In this document: positions 39,774 through 47,468 of the stretch, in pieces
Numbering within the stretch: position 1 is the first letter of the stretch
Layout: every line of letters starts with the position of its first letter
Source: Thiohalomonas sp041685045
GTDB taxonomy: Bacteria; Pseudomonadota; Gammaproteobacteria; Thiohalomonadales; Thiohalomonadaceae
NCBI GenBank assembly: GCA_041685045.1
Contig: JAWLGP010000005.1
Span: 62,001-126,000, forward strand
Direction of reading: 5' to 3'
DNA: 64,000 nt
Made by a program: the position numbers and the translations under genes
The notes under the pieces: generated by a model
Told to the model about the DNA's origin: nothing
Database searches by the model: none
The model's input: only the letters and a program-made list of their open reading frames with translations

Positions 39774-41099
39774 ATGGCCAAAGTCGACCTTTACCACGCC
39801 ATGAAGCTGCCGCCGAAGGATGCAATTGCCTACTTCGAGGCCAAGGGCTACCAGGTCACCTTCGACTGGCATGAGATGCTGGAGGGCGCCCACGCCAAGG
39901 CCTTCACCGTCGCCCACATGGCCCGCATGGACACGCTGGCCGACGTCCGCCGCCAGATGCTGAAGGTGTTCGACCAGGGCATCAGCGAAAAGCAGTTCGT
40001 CGACGTGATGACGCACCGAATGAAGGCGGCCGGCTGGTGGGGTAAGCAGGTCTTCGTCGATGAGCAGGGCGGCGCCCGCACCGTGCAACTCGGCTCCCCG
40101 CACCGCCTGCGCACCATCTACCGCGTCAATACGGCCGTGGCGTTCAACGCCGCCCGCTACAAACAGCAGAAGGAAGGCAGCGACGGCCGGCCGTACTGGC
40201 AATATATCGCCGTCCTCGACAGCCGCACCCGGCCGGCCCATGCCGCCTTGCACGGGAAGGTATTCCGGCACGATGATCCGATCTGGGACAGCATCTATCC
40301 CCCCAACGGGTTCGGCTGCCGCTGCCGGGTGCGGACGCTCTCCGACTTCCGGCTGGAAAAGGAAGGCCTGTCCGTCGACTCCAGCGCCGGCCAGCTCTCC
40401 ACTGAACAAGTCGAGGTGGCCACCGACAAGCGCACCGGTGAGGTGATCACGCGGGATGTCACCGTCTGGCGTGGCGCAGACCGGTTCGGTAAGCCGGCCA
40501 CCTTCCGGCCGGACCCTGGCTGGAGCTACAACCCGGGCGCCGCCGCGTTTGGCACCGACGTTGACCTGATGCGCAAGCTCAGCCAGGTGGAAGACAGGGC
40601 GATCCGCTCCCAGGTAGTACAGGCGATCAATAACGCTCCGGAGCGCCATCGAGCCTTCGGCTCATGGGTAGACTCGGTGTTGCCGAAGCGCGGCGCCGGC
40701 CACACCGCCCAGACCGTCCACCTGATGACCGAGCCGGTCGCCGAATTCGCCAGCACGCATGGCGTCGACCCTGCCCGCGTCCTGGTGATGAACGAAAAGA
40801 ACCTCTCCCACCTGGAAAGTGCGAAGCACATCGAGGACGGCATTGCGCTCACGGTCGACGAGCTGCGCCGGCTGCCGGCACTGTTGGCCGGCGACGGCGT
40901 GCGGATCTTCTGGGACCGCACGCACCAGAACGTACTCTATGCAGTGGCGTTGGGTGACGGCGAGACTATTGTGGTGCCGACAACCCCGGCACGGCACTTG
41001 AAGAAGGTGAAAGGAAAGCTCGACCAGGTGGTAAACGGCTACCGAATTTCCGACCAACGCCTGGATACGGACAAGAAACGCTTTGAGGAGATGCCGTGA
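39774..41099 (+). CDS. Head morphogenesis protein F (MuF), possible C-terminal effector domain
   Basis: A 441-residue MuF/SPP1-gp7 protein, a minor head component near the portal. The MuF core at about 90-215 has DVMTHRMKAAGWWGKQVFVD, RPYWQYIAVLDSRTRPAHAA, LHGKVFRHDDPIWDSIYPPN and GFGCRCRVRTLS. Residues 240-260 (FRPDPGWSYNPGAAAFG) are family-typical. The last 130 residues (VLVMNEKNLSHLESAKHIED, VRIFWDRTHQNVLYAVALGD) form a separate alpha/beta domain, perhaps one of the PBECR-type nuclease domains often attached to MuF. Such domains may be injected with DNA. The C-terminal call is tentative. Confidence 0.9.
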   Translation: MAKVDLYHAMKLPPKDAIAYFEAKGYQVTFDWHEMLEGAHAKAFTVAHMARMDTLADVRRQMLKVFDQGISEKQFVDVMTHRMKAAGWWGKQVFVDEQGGARTVQLGSPHRLRTIYRVNTAVAFNAARYKQQKEGSDGRPYWQYIAVLDSRTRPAHAALHGKVFRHDDPIWDSIYPPNGFGCRCRVRTLSDFRLEKEGLSVDSSAGQLSTEQVEVATDKRTGEVITRDVTVWRGADRFGKPATFRPDPGWSYNPGAAAFGTDVDLMRKLSQVEDRAIRSQVVQAINNAPERHRAFGSWVDSVLPKRGAGHTAQTVHLMTEPVAEFASTHGVDPARVLVMNEKNLSHLESAKHIEDGIALTVDELRRLPALLAGDGVRIFWDRTHQNVLYAVALGDGETIVVPTTPARHLKKVKGKLDQVVNGYRISDQRLDTDKKRFEEMP

Positions 41100-41211
41100 C
41101 GGGTGGCCGGCTGTCCACCATCACCGCCCTTTCCCCGAAGGGTAGGGTCCTAGTCGCTGGCTCGCCGTCTAATTTCCAGCGGTCGCCACGGCACAAAATC
41201 AGTATAACGCC

Positions 41212-41715
41212 ATGCGCATCGATGTCGAAATAAACGATTCCAAGGTCCAAGCCGCCCTCCAGCGGCTGATTGATGCTGGCGGCGACATGACACCCGCCAT
41301 GCGGGAGATCGCCGGCATCCTGACCGACGCCAGCGAGCGCGCCTTCGCCGAGCAGCGCGACCCCGCCACGGGCGAGCCCTGGGCCGAGTTGTCCGACGTA
41401 ACCCGAGAACGCCGAGAGAAAACCGGCCACTGGCCAGGCTCCATCCTCCAGCTATCCGGAGGCTTGGCCCGCAGCATTCAGCAGGACTACGGAACCGACT
41501 TCGCCCTGGCCGGCACCAATGCAGCCCACGCCACCACACACCAGTTGGGGGCCCAGCAGGGCGAGTTCGGAGTGTTCTCGATTGTCAGCGGCCGCCAAGT
41601 ACCCCTCCCGTGGGGCGACATCCCGGCCCGCCCTTTCTTCGGGGTAGGTCCGGATGATGAAGATGAGATCCTGGAGGCGCTGTCCCGCCACCTCGCGAGG
41701 GCATTTCAGGGGTAA
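41212..41715 (+). CDS. Virion morphogenesis protein G
   Basis: A 167-residue phage virion morphogenesis (Mu gpG, P2 gpS-like) protein: MRIDVEINDSKVQAALQRLI, MTPAMREIAGILTDASERAF, DPATGEPWAELSDVTRERRE and IPARPFFGVGPDDEDEILEA. The RPFFG motif is diagnostic. In Mu gene I follows; here G is the last gene and the prophage end begins 1 bp later. 41100-41211 before it has no gene that I can support. Confidence 0.93.
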   Translation: MRIDVEINDSKVQAALQRLIDAGGDMTPAMREIAGILTDASERAFAEQRDPATGEPWAELSDVTRERREKTGHWPGSILQLSGGLARSIQQDYGTDFALAGTNAAHATTHQLGAQQGEFGVFSIVSGRQVPLPWGDIPARPFFGVGPDDEDEILEALSRHLARAFQG

Positions 41716-41925
41716 TATCGAGGGTGTACGCTGGTAATTAAAGAGCTATTTATTACCAGTGAAAGGCCAATTAATTACCGGTAAAAACGATTTTTCTGCC
41801 AAAATTTGTCGCAAATTCGCCGTTTTGGCCGTTCCGCCCGGAAACTACGTAAGTACGCGTTTTTCCGGCCAAATTTCGCCGTTCGGGTCTTTCTATTGTT
41901 GTCTCAGAATGAACACCCCCCCACA
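41716..41925. other. Right prophage terminus with repeated transposase-site motifs
   Basis: A 210-bp AT-richer non-coding end, ...GAACACCCCCCCACA. Read inward on the minus strand it has AAATTTGGCCGGAAAAACG and ATTTGCGACAAATTTTGGC..GAAAAATCG, two related sites. The second matches the left end's TTTGCGAC..CATTATTGGC. Further in are four GGTAAT/ATTACC repeats (41711-41785), including an inverted pair CTGGTAAT (41731) / ATTACCAG (41752). These are probable A-binding sites. Confidence 0.72.
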
Positions 41926-41930
41926 GTCCC
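41926..41930. repeat. 5-bp target duplication GTCCC, right copy
   Basis: It directly follows the terminal ACA and equals the GTCCC before the left TGT terminus, as made by Mu-type strand transfer. Confidence 0.88.
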
Positions 41931-41954
41931 ACGTAAGCTGATCGGTGCTCTAGG
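41931..41954. repeat. Host palindromic element, right part
   Basis: The continuation of the element interrupted at 2086, ending ATCGGTGCTCTAGG, the inverted copy of the CCTAGAGCACCGA start at 1949. The element overlaps the last codons of the sugar dehydrogenase and provides its TAG. Confidence 0.85.
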
Positions 41955-43071
41955 GCCCGGACGAAGCCGGGGTCAGGCGAAGGATCCGCCCTCGTTCCTC
42001 GTCGGTCAGGGCGTAAATCGCGCCCTGCGGACCCTCTACCACATCCCGAATCCGTGCCTCGAGTTCGATGCGCTCCGCCTCGGTGATCTCGTCCCCGTCC
42101 TGGCGCAGGCGGACGATGGCTTTCGCGACCAGCCCACCGACCAGCAGGTCGCCCTGCCAGGCGGGGAAGCGCTCGCCCGTGTAAAAGGTCATGCCCGACG
42201 GTGCGATCACCGGTGTCCACTGGAAGAGGGATTGCGCCAGATCGGGGCGGGTCGGCGGGTCGGGAATAGGGCGTCCGTCGTAGTGGCGCCCCCAACTGAC
42301 CAGCGGCCAGCCATAGTTGCGACCGGCCTCGGCAACATTGAGCTCATCGCCTCCTCGCGGCCCGTGTTCGATGGCCCATAGGGCCCCGGTCTCGGGATGG
42401 ATGGCCGCGGCCTGCACGTTGCGGTGGCCATAGGACCAGATCTCGGGTCGCGCCCCCGGCTGGCCGACAAAGGGGTTGTCTTCGGGGACGGAGCCGTCCG
42501 GGTTGATGCGGACGATGGCGCCGAGGTGGTTCGAGAGTTCCTGTGCCGGCTCAAACTTGAAACGCTCCCCCAAGGTGACGAAGAGCTTGCCGTCCGCGGA
42601 AAAGGCGAGCCGTGAGCCGAAATGGCTGCGCCCCGAGACCTTCGGTTGTTGCCGGAAGATCACCTCGACATCGTGCAGGGCGTTGCCTTTGAGCCGGCCG
42701 CGTGCGACTGCCGTGGAGGCGCCACCCTCTCCCGCTTCGGCATAGGAAAGGTAGATTCGCCGGTTGCCGGCGAAATCGGGGTCCAGGGCAACGTCCAGCA
42801 GCCCGCCCTGCCCCCGCGCGAAGACGTCGGGCACGTTCGCCACCGCTTCGGAGATCGTGCCGTCCGGTGACACGATGCGCAAACGCCCCGGCCGCTCCGT
42901 CACCAGCATGCGCCCATCGGGCAGGAAGGCGAGGCCCCAGGGGTGTTCCAGGCCTTCCGCCACCGTTTCGACCCGTACCGCCCCGGATCCGGTGTCGATC
43001 GTCCACCCCAAAATAAAAAGGGGTGCGGTGAGCAGGGTCAAAAGCGCGACCGCAATCCGTTTTCTTGCCAT
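41950..43071 (-). CDS. PQQ-type soluble aldose sugar dehydrogenase
   Basis: A 373-residue six-bladed beta-propeller enzyme related to YliI/Asd, which oxidises aldose sugars in the periplasm with PQQ as cofactor. It has a signal/anchor at 1-24 (IAVALLTLLTAPLFILGWTI), then EGLEHPWGLAFLPDGRMLVT, VPDVFARGQGGLLDVALDPD, FGSRLAFSADGKLFVTLGER, IWSYGHRNVQAAAIHPETGA and LWAIEHGPRGGDELNVAEAG. The GHRN and EHGPRGGDE blocks belong to the cofactor site. The gene ends inside the palindromic element; the last residues (TPASSGP) are probably altered by it, but the propeller is complete. Confidence 0.93.
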   Translation of the reverse strand: MARKRIAVALLTLLTAPLFILGWTIDTGSGAVRVETVAEGLEHPWGLAFLPDGRMLVTERPGRLRIVSPDGTISEAVANVPDVFARGQGGLLDVALDPDFAGNRRIYLSYAEAGEGGASTAVARGRLKGNALHDVEVIFRQQPKVSGRSHFGSRLAFSADGKLFVTLGERFKFEPAQELSNHLGAIVRINPDGSVPEDNPFVGQPGARPEIWSYGHRNVQAAAIHPETGALWAIEHGPRGGDELNVAEAGRNYGWPLVSWGRHYDGRPIPDPPTRPDLAQSLFQWTPVIAPSGMTFYTGERFPAWQGDLLVGGLVAKAIVRLRQDGDEITEAERIELEARIRDVVEGPQGAIYALTDEERGRILRLTPASSGP

Positions 43072-43149
43072 TGCACACCCCGGCGTCTGGGAATCACCCG
43101 AGAGTGAGTATGGGCGTGCGGCGCCGCTGCCGCGACTGCGCGATTTCGG

Positions 43150-44208
43150 TCAAATCGCGTGCAGGTGGCCGGTGACCTCCTCGCGGTCGTGATAGAGCTG
43201 CTTGTAGCGGAGTCGATAGCGGCGGCCGCTGGCGTCCAGAATGGCACGCATGGCCGCGTCACAGCGCTGCACCTCCTGCCAGCGTTTTTTCATGGGCAGT
43301 TTGAGATTGAAGATGGTCTCCCGGCAGTGGCCCTCGGCGACCCACTCGGCAACCATCCGCGCGATCCGGATCGGCTGTTCGACAATGTCGCAGACCATCC
43401 AGTCCACCGGTTTGAGCGGCCGGTAGCGCAGGCCGTCTTCCCGCCGGTGTTCCACCAGACCGCTCTCCAGCAGTTGAGGATCCATGGGGCCGTTGTCAAC
43501 GGCAGTGACCCAGAGCGAGCGGCGCACCAGCTGGTAGGTCCAGCCACCCGGCGCGGCTCCCAGGTCGACGGCGCGCATGCCCGGCTGCAGGCGCCGGGCC
43601 CTGTCCTCGTCGCTAAGGAAATGCTGCAGCGCCTCTTCGAGCTTCAGGGTCGAACGGCTCGGGGCCGCGCGGGGAAATTTCAGGCGTGGGATCCCGAGCG
43701 GGTGCGGCGAGGCGTTTGTCGGCCAGGAGCGCGCCGGGTAGACGCTGCTGGAGTTCAGAAAAAACAGATGCAGCCGTGGCAGGTCGGTCCGGTTGAGCAA
43801 CAGTCCTTCGGCTTCCAGGGCGCGGCGCAGGGGCGACTCGAACTTCCGGGTGAACGTCGAAAGTGCCTTGCCGTCGTTGGTGTCCGGATACTCCACCCGC
43901 AGGTCACCGAAGCCCTCGCCATCCACACACTGCAAGAGCGGTCGAATGCGGTCATTCACCGGCAGATCGCGTACCAATTCCGCGGCGGCACAGAGCTGGC
44001 GCGCGAAGATCAGTTCATCGAAAGGGATCTGCAGTGCCAGAGCGTCCGCCGCTGCCCCGTGTTGTGGCACGAATAGCAGGTAGCCGCTGTTGGCCTTGGT
44101 CTTGCAATAGCCGAAGAAACCTTCAGCGGCGGCGCGCTCCTGAATCTCGGCAGCGCATTCGCCCTCGAAGCCCGGGCGACAATAGAGTAACAGTGCGGAG
44201 GTTTGCAT
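43150..44208 (-). CDS. rlmM: 23S rRNA 2'-O-ribose methyltransferase RlmM (C2498)
   Basis: A 352-residue RlmM. It has an N-terminal THUMP-like region (LLYCRPGFEGECAAEIQERA) and a C-terminal Rossmann methyltransferase with the SAM motif AVDLGAAPGGWTYQLVRRSL and the catalytic KDKE-type set (WMVCDIVEQPIRIARMVAEW, FNLKLPMKKRWQEV). It methylates C2498 (E. coli numbering) before 50S assembly. Length is as in E. coli (366). Confidence 0.95.
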   Translation of the reverse strand: MQTSALLLYCRPGFEGECAAEIQERAAAEGFFGYCKTKANSGYLLFVPQHGAAADALALQIPFDELIFARQLCAAAELVRDLPVNDRIRPLLQCVDGEGFGDLRVEYPDTNDGKALSTFTRKFESPLRRALEAEGLLLNRTDLPRLHLFFLNSSSVYPARSWPTNASPHPLGIPRLKFPRAAPSRSTLKLEEALQHFLSDEDRARRLQPGMRAVDLGAAPGGWTYQLVRRSLWVTAVDNGPMDPQLLESGLVEHRREDGLRYRPLKPVDWMVCDIVEQPIRIARMVAEWVAEGHCRETIFNLKLPMKKRWQEVQRCDAAMRAILDASGRRYRLRYKQLYHDREEVTGHLHAI

Positions 44209-44363
44209 CGCTTTCCTGCGTGGGAAAGGACGCTAGTGTAACCGAAGAGCGCAAAAGGAAAGACCTGGCAGCCCCGCGACCATAGAATCCGAAGATTCCT
44301 TAGGCCGGTGGCTTTGCGCCCCTGTCTTTCGACAGGTTTGCCTTTATCAGGCCTACTCGAGGT

Positions 44364-44513
44364 TTAGACCCGTGGTTGGGAATCGTCAATGCGATCGCGC
44401 TTTTTACGGTTGGGTGGCGAAGCCTGGGTGCGGCCGAGTGGGATGAGGCCGGTGATGACGGCTGCGATGACAACCAGCCAAAGCACCAGGAGGACGAGCG
44501 TGGTACCGAACAT
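44364..44513 (-). CDS. Small single-pass membrane protein
   Basis: A 49-residue frame with ribosome site GGAG: MFGTTLVLLVLWLVVIAAVI, then TGLIPLGRTQASPPNRKKRD ending DDSQPRV. One membrane helix and a basic-then-acidic cytoplasmic tail. It lies between the nhaR-like gene and rlmM on the same strand. Longer overlapping frames here are low-complexity shadows. Function unknown. Confidence 0.7.
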   Translation of the reverse strand: MFGTTLVLLVLWLVVIAAVITGLIPLGRTQASPPNRKKRDRIDDSQPRV

Positions 44514-44578
44514 GTCGAGTGTGCTCCAAGAGGGAACGCAGATTCGACCTGCTCACGGGCAAGTTGTTCCGCCTGCAT

Positions 44579-45490
44579 TCACCCGGGCGGCGCACAAAAC
44601 ATCTCGAGGCGCGCCGCCTGGCTGATCGCCACCACGGCCGGATGGCGCAGACGGCGCTCGGCGGAGATGGCGAACAGCCGTTCGCGGATCTGATCGCTCC
44701 GGCCGATGGGCTCGACGTCGTACTGGCGGGTAGTGTCCGACTCGATCACGGTGGGCGAAATGAAGACGCCCACGCCGGCCTGGCCGAAGGCGGTCAGCAG
44801 TGCACTGTCTTCGAACTCGCCGGCGATATGCGGCCGGATTTCCAATTGGTCGAGCCACAGCATCAGTGCGCCGCGCAGGGCGGTGTTGGTCGCCGGCAGC
44901 AGCATGGGGGCGCCGTCCAGAGAGTGCGGAAACCCCTCGCGATAACGGGAGGCCAGGGCCGGCGAGGCAAAGAAGGTGACGCCGCACTCGCCGAGCGCAT
45001 GATTGAAGGCGCGAACACCGGTGCCGGCGGCGAGTGGCGTATCGGCCAAAACCATATCCAGTTTGTGCATGGCGACATCCGCCAGCAACTGCTTTAGCTT
45101 GCCCTCCCTGCAGACGATGCGAACCGGCTGTTCCAGGCGCAGGGCCGGCTCCAGCAGGCGGTAAGCGATGAGCTTGGGCACCACATCGACGATGCCGACC
45201 GTAAACGGCAGGGCGCGGGCGCCGGCCTTGCCTTCCAGCACTTCGGTCATCTCGGCGCCGAGGCGGAACATCTCATCGGCGTACTCGAAGGCCAGACGGC
45301 CCCTTTCGGTGAGTATCAGCTGGCGGCCGGCCCGACGGAACAGCTTGGCATCCAGCGACTCTTCCAGGGCGTGGAGCTGGCCGCTGATGGTCTGCGGCGT
45401 CAGGTACAGGCGCTCGGCCGCACGGGTGACACTGCCTTCGCTGGCCACGACCCAGAAGTAATGAAGATGGTTGTAGTTGATGCCGCGCAT
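44579..45490 (-). CDS. nhaR: LysR-family regulator, NhaR type
   Basis: A 303-residue LysR regulator. Helix-turn-helix at 5-60 (NYNHLHYFWVVASEGSVTRA, AERLYLTPQTISGQLHALEE), substrate domain after residue 90 (FTVGIVDVVPKLIAYRLLEP). The start MRGINYNHLHYFW is typical of NhaR, which in enterobacteria activates sodium/proton antiporter and biofilm genes. It is divergent from htpX with a 152-bp shared control region that contains an AT-rich stretch (45510-45535). Confidence 0.87.
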   Translation of the reverse strand: MRGINYNHLHYFWVVASEGSVTRAAERLYLTPQTISGQLHALEESLDAKLFRRAGRQLILTERGRLAFEYADEMFRLGAEMTEVLEGKAGARALPFTVGIVDVVPKLIAYRLLEPALRLEQPVRIVCREGKLKQLLADVAMHKLDMVLADTPLAAGTGVRAFNHALGECGVTFFASPALASRYREGFPHSLDGAPMLLPATNTALRGALMLWLDQLEIRPHIAGEFEDSALLTAFGQAGVGVFISPTVIESDTTRQYDVEPIGRSDQIRERLFAISAERRLRHPAVVAISQAARLEMFCAPPG

Positions 45491-45642
45491 GATTCGGAAA
45501 AGACGAAAGTGAAATCAAGAATAATCGAATATACCGCATCGGGACAGGCGATTAGCCTAGCCGTCCTGAATACGGAAGGGCCGGGTGGTCTTGCCCCGGC
45601 GGCGCATGCCGTGATTCTGCACACCTGGAGGTCGAAACTACT

Positions 45643-46527
45643 ATGAAACGCGTTCTGCTTTTCGTCGGCACCAACCTGGCCATTCTGCTGGTGCTGGGGG
45701 TGGTGGTCAGCGTTTTGGGCGTTGGCCGCTTTCTGGGGCCGCAAGGCATCGACATCGGTGCCCTGCTGGTCTTCGCCGCCATCTTTGGCATGGGCGGTTC
45801 CTTCCTCTCGCTGGCGATGTCCAAGTGGGTGGCCAAGAAATCGGTCGGCGCCCAGGTGATCGAGCATCCGCGCACCGCGGCGGAACAGTGGCTGGTGCAG
45901 ACCGTCCGGCAGCAGGCCGATCGGGCAGGCATCGCCATGCCGGAGGTTGCCATCTACCATGCCCCGGAGCCCAACGCCTTCGCCACCGGACCCAGTCGCA
46001 ACAATTCGCTGGTGGCGGTCAGCACCGGACTGCTGGACAGCATGAGCCGCGACGAGGTGGAGGCGGTGCTGGCCCACGAAGTCAGCCATGTGGCCAATGG
46101 CGACATGGTCACCATGGCCCTGATCCAGGGAGTGCTCAACACGTTCGTGATCGCGATTGCCAAGGTGGTCGGCTACGCCGTCGACCGTGCGCTGCAAGGC
46201 AACAGTAACGAGGAGTACCAGGGACCCGGCATCGGCTACTGGGTGGCGAGTATCGCCGCGGAGATCGTGCTGGGCATTCTCGCTTCTTTCATCGTGATGT
46301 GGTTCAGTCGCCAGCGCGAATTCCGCGCCGATGCCGGCGGTGCCAGCCTGGCCACCCGCGAAAAGATGATTGCGGCGTTGGAGCGCCTGCGGGCGGTGCA
46401 CGAGCCGTCGCACCTGCCGGACCAGATGGCCGCCTTCGGCATCAAGGGCGGCGGTGGCGGTCTTGCCAAACTGTTTATGTCGCACCCGCCGCTGGAAGAG
46501 CGCATCGCGGCGCTGCGCAGCCGGTAG
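45643..46527 (+). CDS. htpX: Membrane metalloprotease HtpX
   Basis: A 294-residue M48 zinc protease that degrades misfolded inner-membrane proteins. Two N-terminal membrane helices (VLLFVGTNLAILLVLGVVVS and IGALLVFAAIFGMGGSFLSL), zinc motif HEVSH at residues 145-149, later membrane helices (YWVASIAAEIVLGILASFIV) and the third ligand region FRADAGGASLATREKMIAAL. Length and motifs are as in E. coli HtpX. Confidence 0.96.
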   Translation: MKRVLLFVGTNLAILLVLGVVVSVLGVGRFLGPQGIDIGALLVFAAIFGMGGSFLSLAMSKWVAKKSVGAQVIEHPRTAAEQWLVQTVRQQADRAGIAMPEVAIYHAPEPNAFATGPSRNNSLVAVSTGLLDSMSRDEVEAVLAHEVSHVANGDMVTMALIQGVLNTFVIAIAKVVGYAVDRALQGNSNEEYQGPGIGYWVASIAAEIVLGILASFIVMWFSRQREFRADAGGASLATREKMIAALERLRAVHEPSHLPDQMAAFGIKGGGGGLAKLFMSHPPLEERIAALRSR

Positions 46528-46540
46528 TTCAGTTGCACCG

Positions 46541-46573
46541 AGAGGGGGCCGGATCCGTCCGGCCTCTTTTTTT
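46541..46573 (+). terminator. Intrinsic terminator after htpX
   Basis: A GC-rich stem (GGCCGGA 46547-46553 with TCCGGCC 46557-46563, extended by flanking AGAGG/CCTCT) followed by seven T, 14 bp after the htpX stop. Confidence 0.85.
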
Positions 46574-46605
46574 GTGAACTGGTACGCATCTGCCGGCCCG
46601 TGGCA

Positions 46606-46635
46606 TTGACTCCCTTCCTGACTGCCCACTTAAAT
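46606..46635 (+). promoter_or_regulatory. Promoter of LuxR-type gene
   Basis: TTGACT (46606-46611) and TTAAAT (46630-46635), spacing 18 bp, about 45 bp upstream of the start codon at 46680. Confidence 0.5.
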
Positions 46636-46679
46636 AACCACAAATAAAGGGCTTTGGCACAGAACAAATCGGGACATCG

Positions 46680-47420
46680 ATGCAGATCCATCTGGACGGA
46701 CTGATTCTCCACGGTTATATCGATCGCCTCTCACTGGCCACATCGCTCGACGAAGTCAGCGCCGTTGCCAAGGACGCCTGCCGCGAATACGGATTCGAAA
46801 AGGTGCAGTACGGTGTATTGTTGCCCGTGTCGGCGGCACAGCCACCCCGTCTGATCATGTTCGGCAACTGGCCCGACGACCTCTACCAGTGCTATGTGGG
46901 ACAGGACTTCCTGAGCCTGGACCCCTGCATCGAAACCGCAATGTCGGGCGTGCCGGCGATGACCTGGGATCGGCTCGACTACAGCGCCTCGCGCGAGCGT
47001 CTGGCCTTCCAGGCGGACATGCTCTCGTTCGGGGTCCGTGCCGGCATGCACTTCGGTACCCGCGGGCCACGTCGTGAATTTTCCTGCATGAGCTACTGCG
47101 TGGATCAGGACCCGCAAAAGACGGTCGCCGACATGCGCTATCGGTTGCCTTTTCTGCACCTCCTCTATACCCATCTGCATCAGGCCGTGCTGCGTCTGGA
47201 GGCGCAGTTGCCGACCGGTGCGGTCGGGCTCAGCGGGCGGGAAATGGAGTGCCTCAAATGGGTTGCCGACGGCAAGACCTCCGCCGAGATTGCGCTCATC
47301 ATGAGGTTGTCCGAACACACCGTCATTCGCCATCTCGCCAATGCGACGAGCAAGCTCGGCGCCGCCAACCGGACGCATGCGGTAGCCAAGGCGTTTCAGA
47401 ACGGAATCATTAGCCTTTGA
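46680..47420 (+). CDS. LuxR-type regulator (autoinducer-binding plus GerE HTH)
   Basis: A 246-residue quorum-sensing-type regulator. Residues 20-170 match the autoinducer-binding domain: FEKVQYGVLLPVSAAQPPRL, WPDDLYQCYVGQDFLSLDPC (the WxxxY...DP pattern) and MTWDRLDY. The C-terminal GerE helix-turn-helix is LSGREMECLKWVADGKTSAE and IALIMRLSEHTVIRHLANAT. No luxI-type synthase is visible, so it is a LuxR solo. It faces the minus-strand cluster that ends at 47469 and may regulate it (see 54842-54861). Confidence 0.92.
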   Translation: MQIHLDGLILHGYIDRLSLATSLDEVSAVAKDACREYGFEKVQYGVLLPVSAAQPPRLIMFGNWPDDLYQCYVGQDFLSLDPCIETAMSGVPAMTWDRLDYSASRERLAFQADMLSFGVRAGMHFGTRGPRREFSCMSYCVDQDPQKTVADMRYRLPFLHLLYTHLHQAVLRLEAQLPTGAVGLSGREMECLKWVADGKTSAEIALIMRLSEHTVIRHLANATSKLGAANRTHAVAKAFQNGIISL

Positions 47421-47468
47421 GTCATCGCCGGCGAATGTGTTGGACCGCCGCCACCATCCCTCGACCTT

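Larger units (their letters stand above)
2087..41925. mobile_element. Complete Mu-like transposable prophage, 39.8 kb
   Basis: The ends are TGT...ACA, flanked by a 5-bp duplication. Every Mu functional block can be identified: repressor, Ner, DDE transposase A, ATPase B, Gam, GemA, Mor, endolysin/holin/spanins, terminase, DUF935 portal, F, G, protease/scaffold, capsid, gp36-gp38, sheath, tube, tape measure, gp43-gp48 and fibre. No essential block looks broken, so it may be inducible. The order departs from Mu: the repressor lies 20 kb from either end, the head-maturation/tail block (18945 to 2436) is leftward, and the early/terminase/portal block is rightward. No separate Mor/C pair, Mom gene or Gin-type invertible fibre segment was seen. 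Confidence 0.95.

Noticed and set aside
44300..44625. Frames 44300-44578 (minus), 44404-44595 (minus) and 44389-44625 (plus)
   Set aside because: Low-complexity shadows around the 49-residue membrane protein at 44364-44513, which has a ribosome site and a clean membrane helix.
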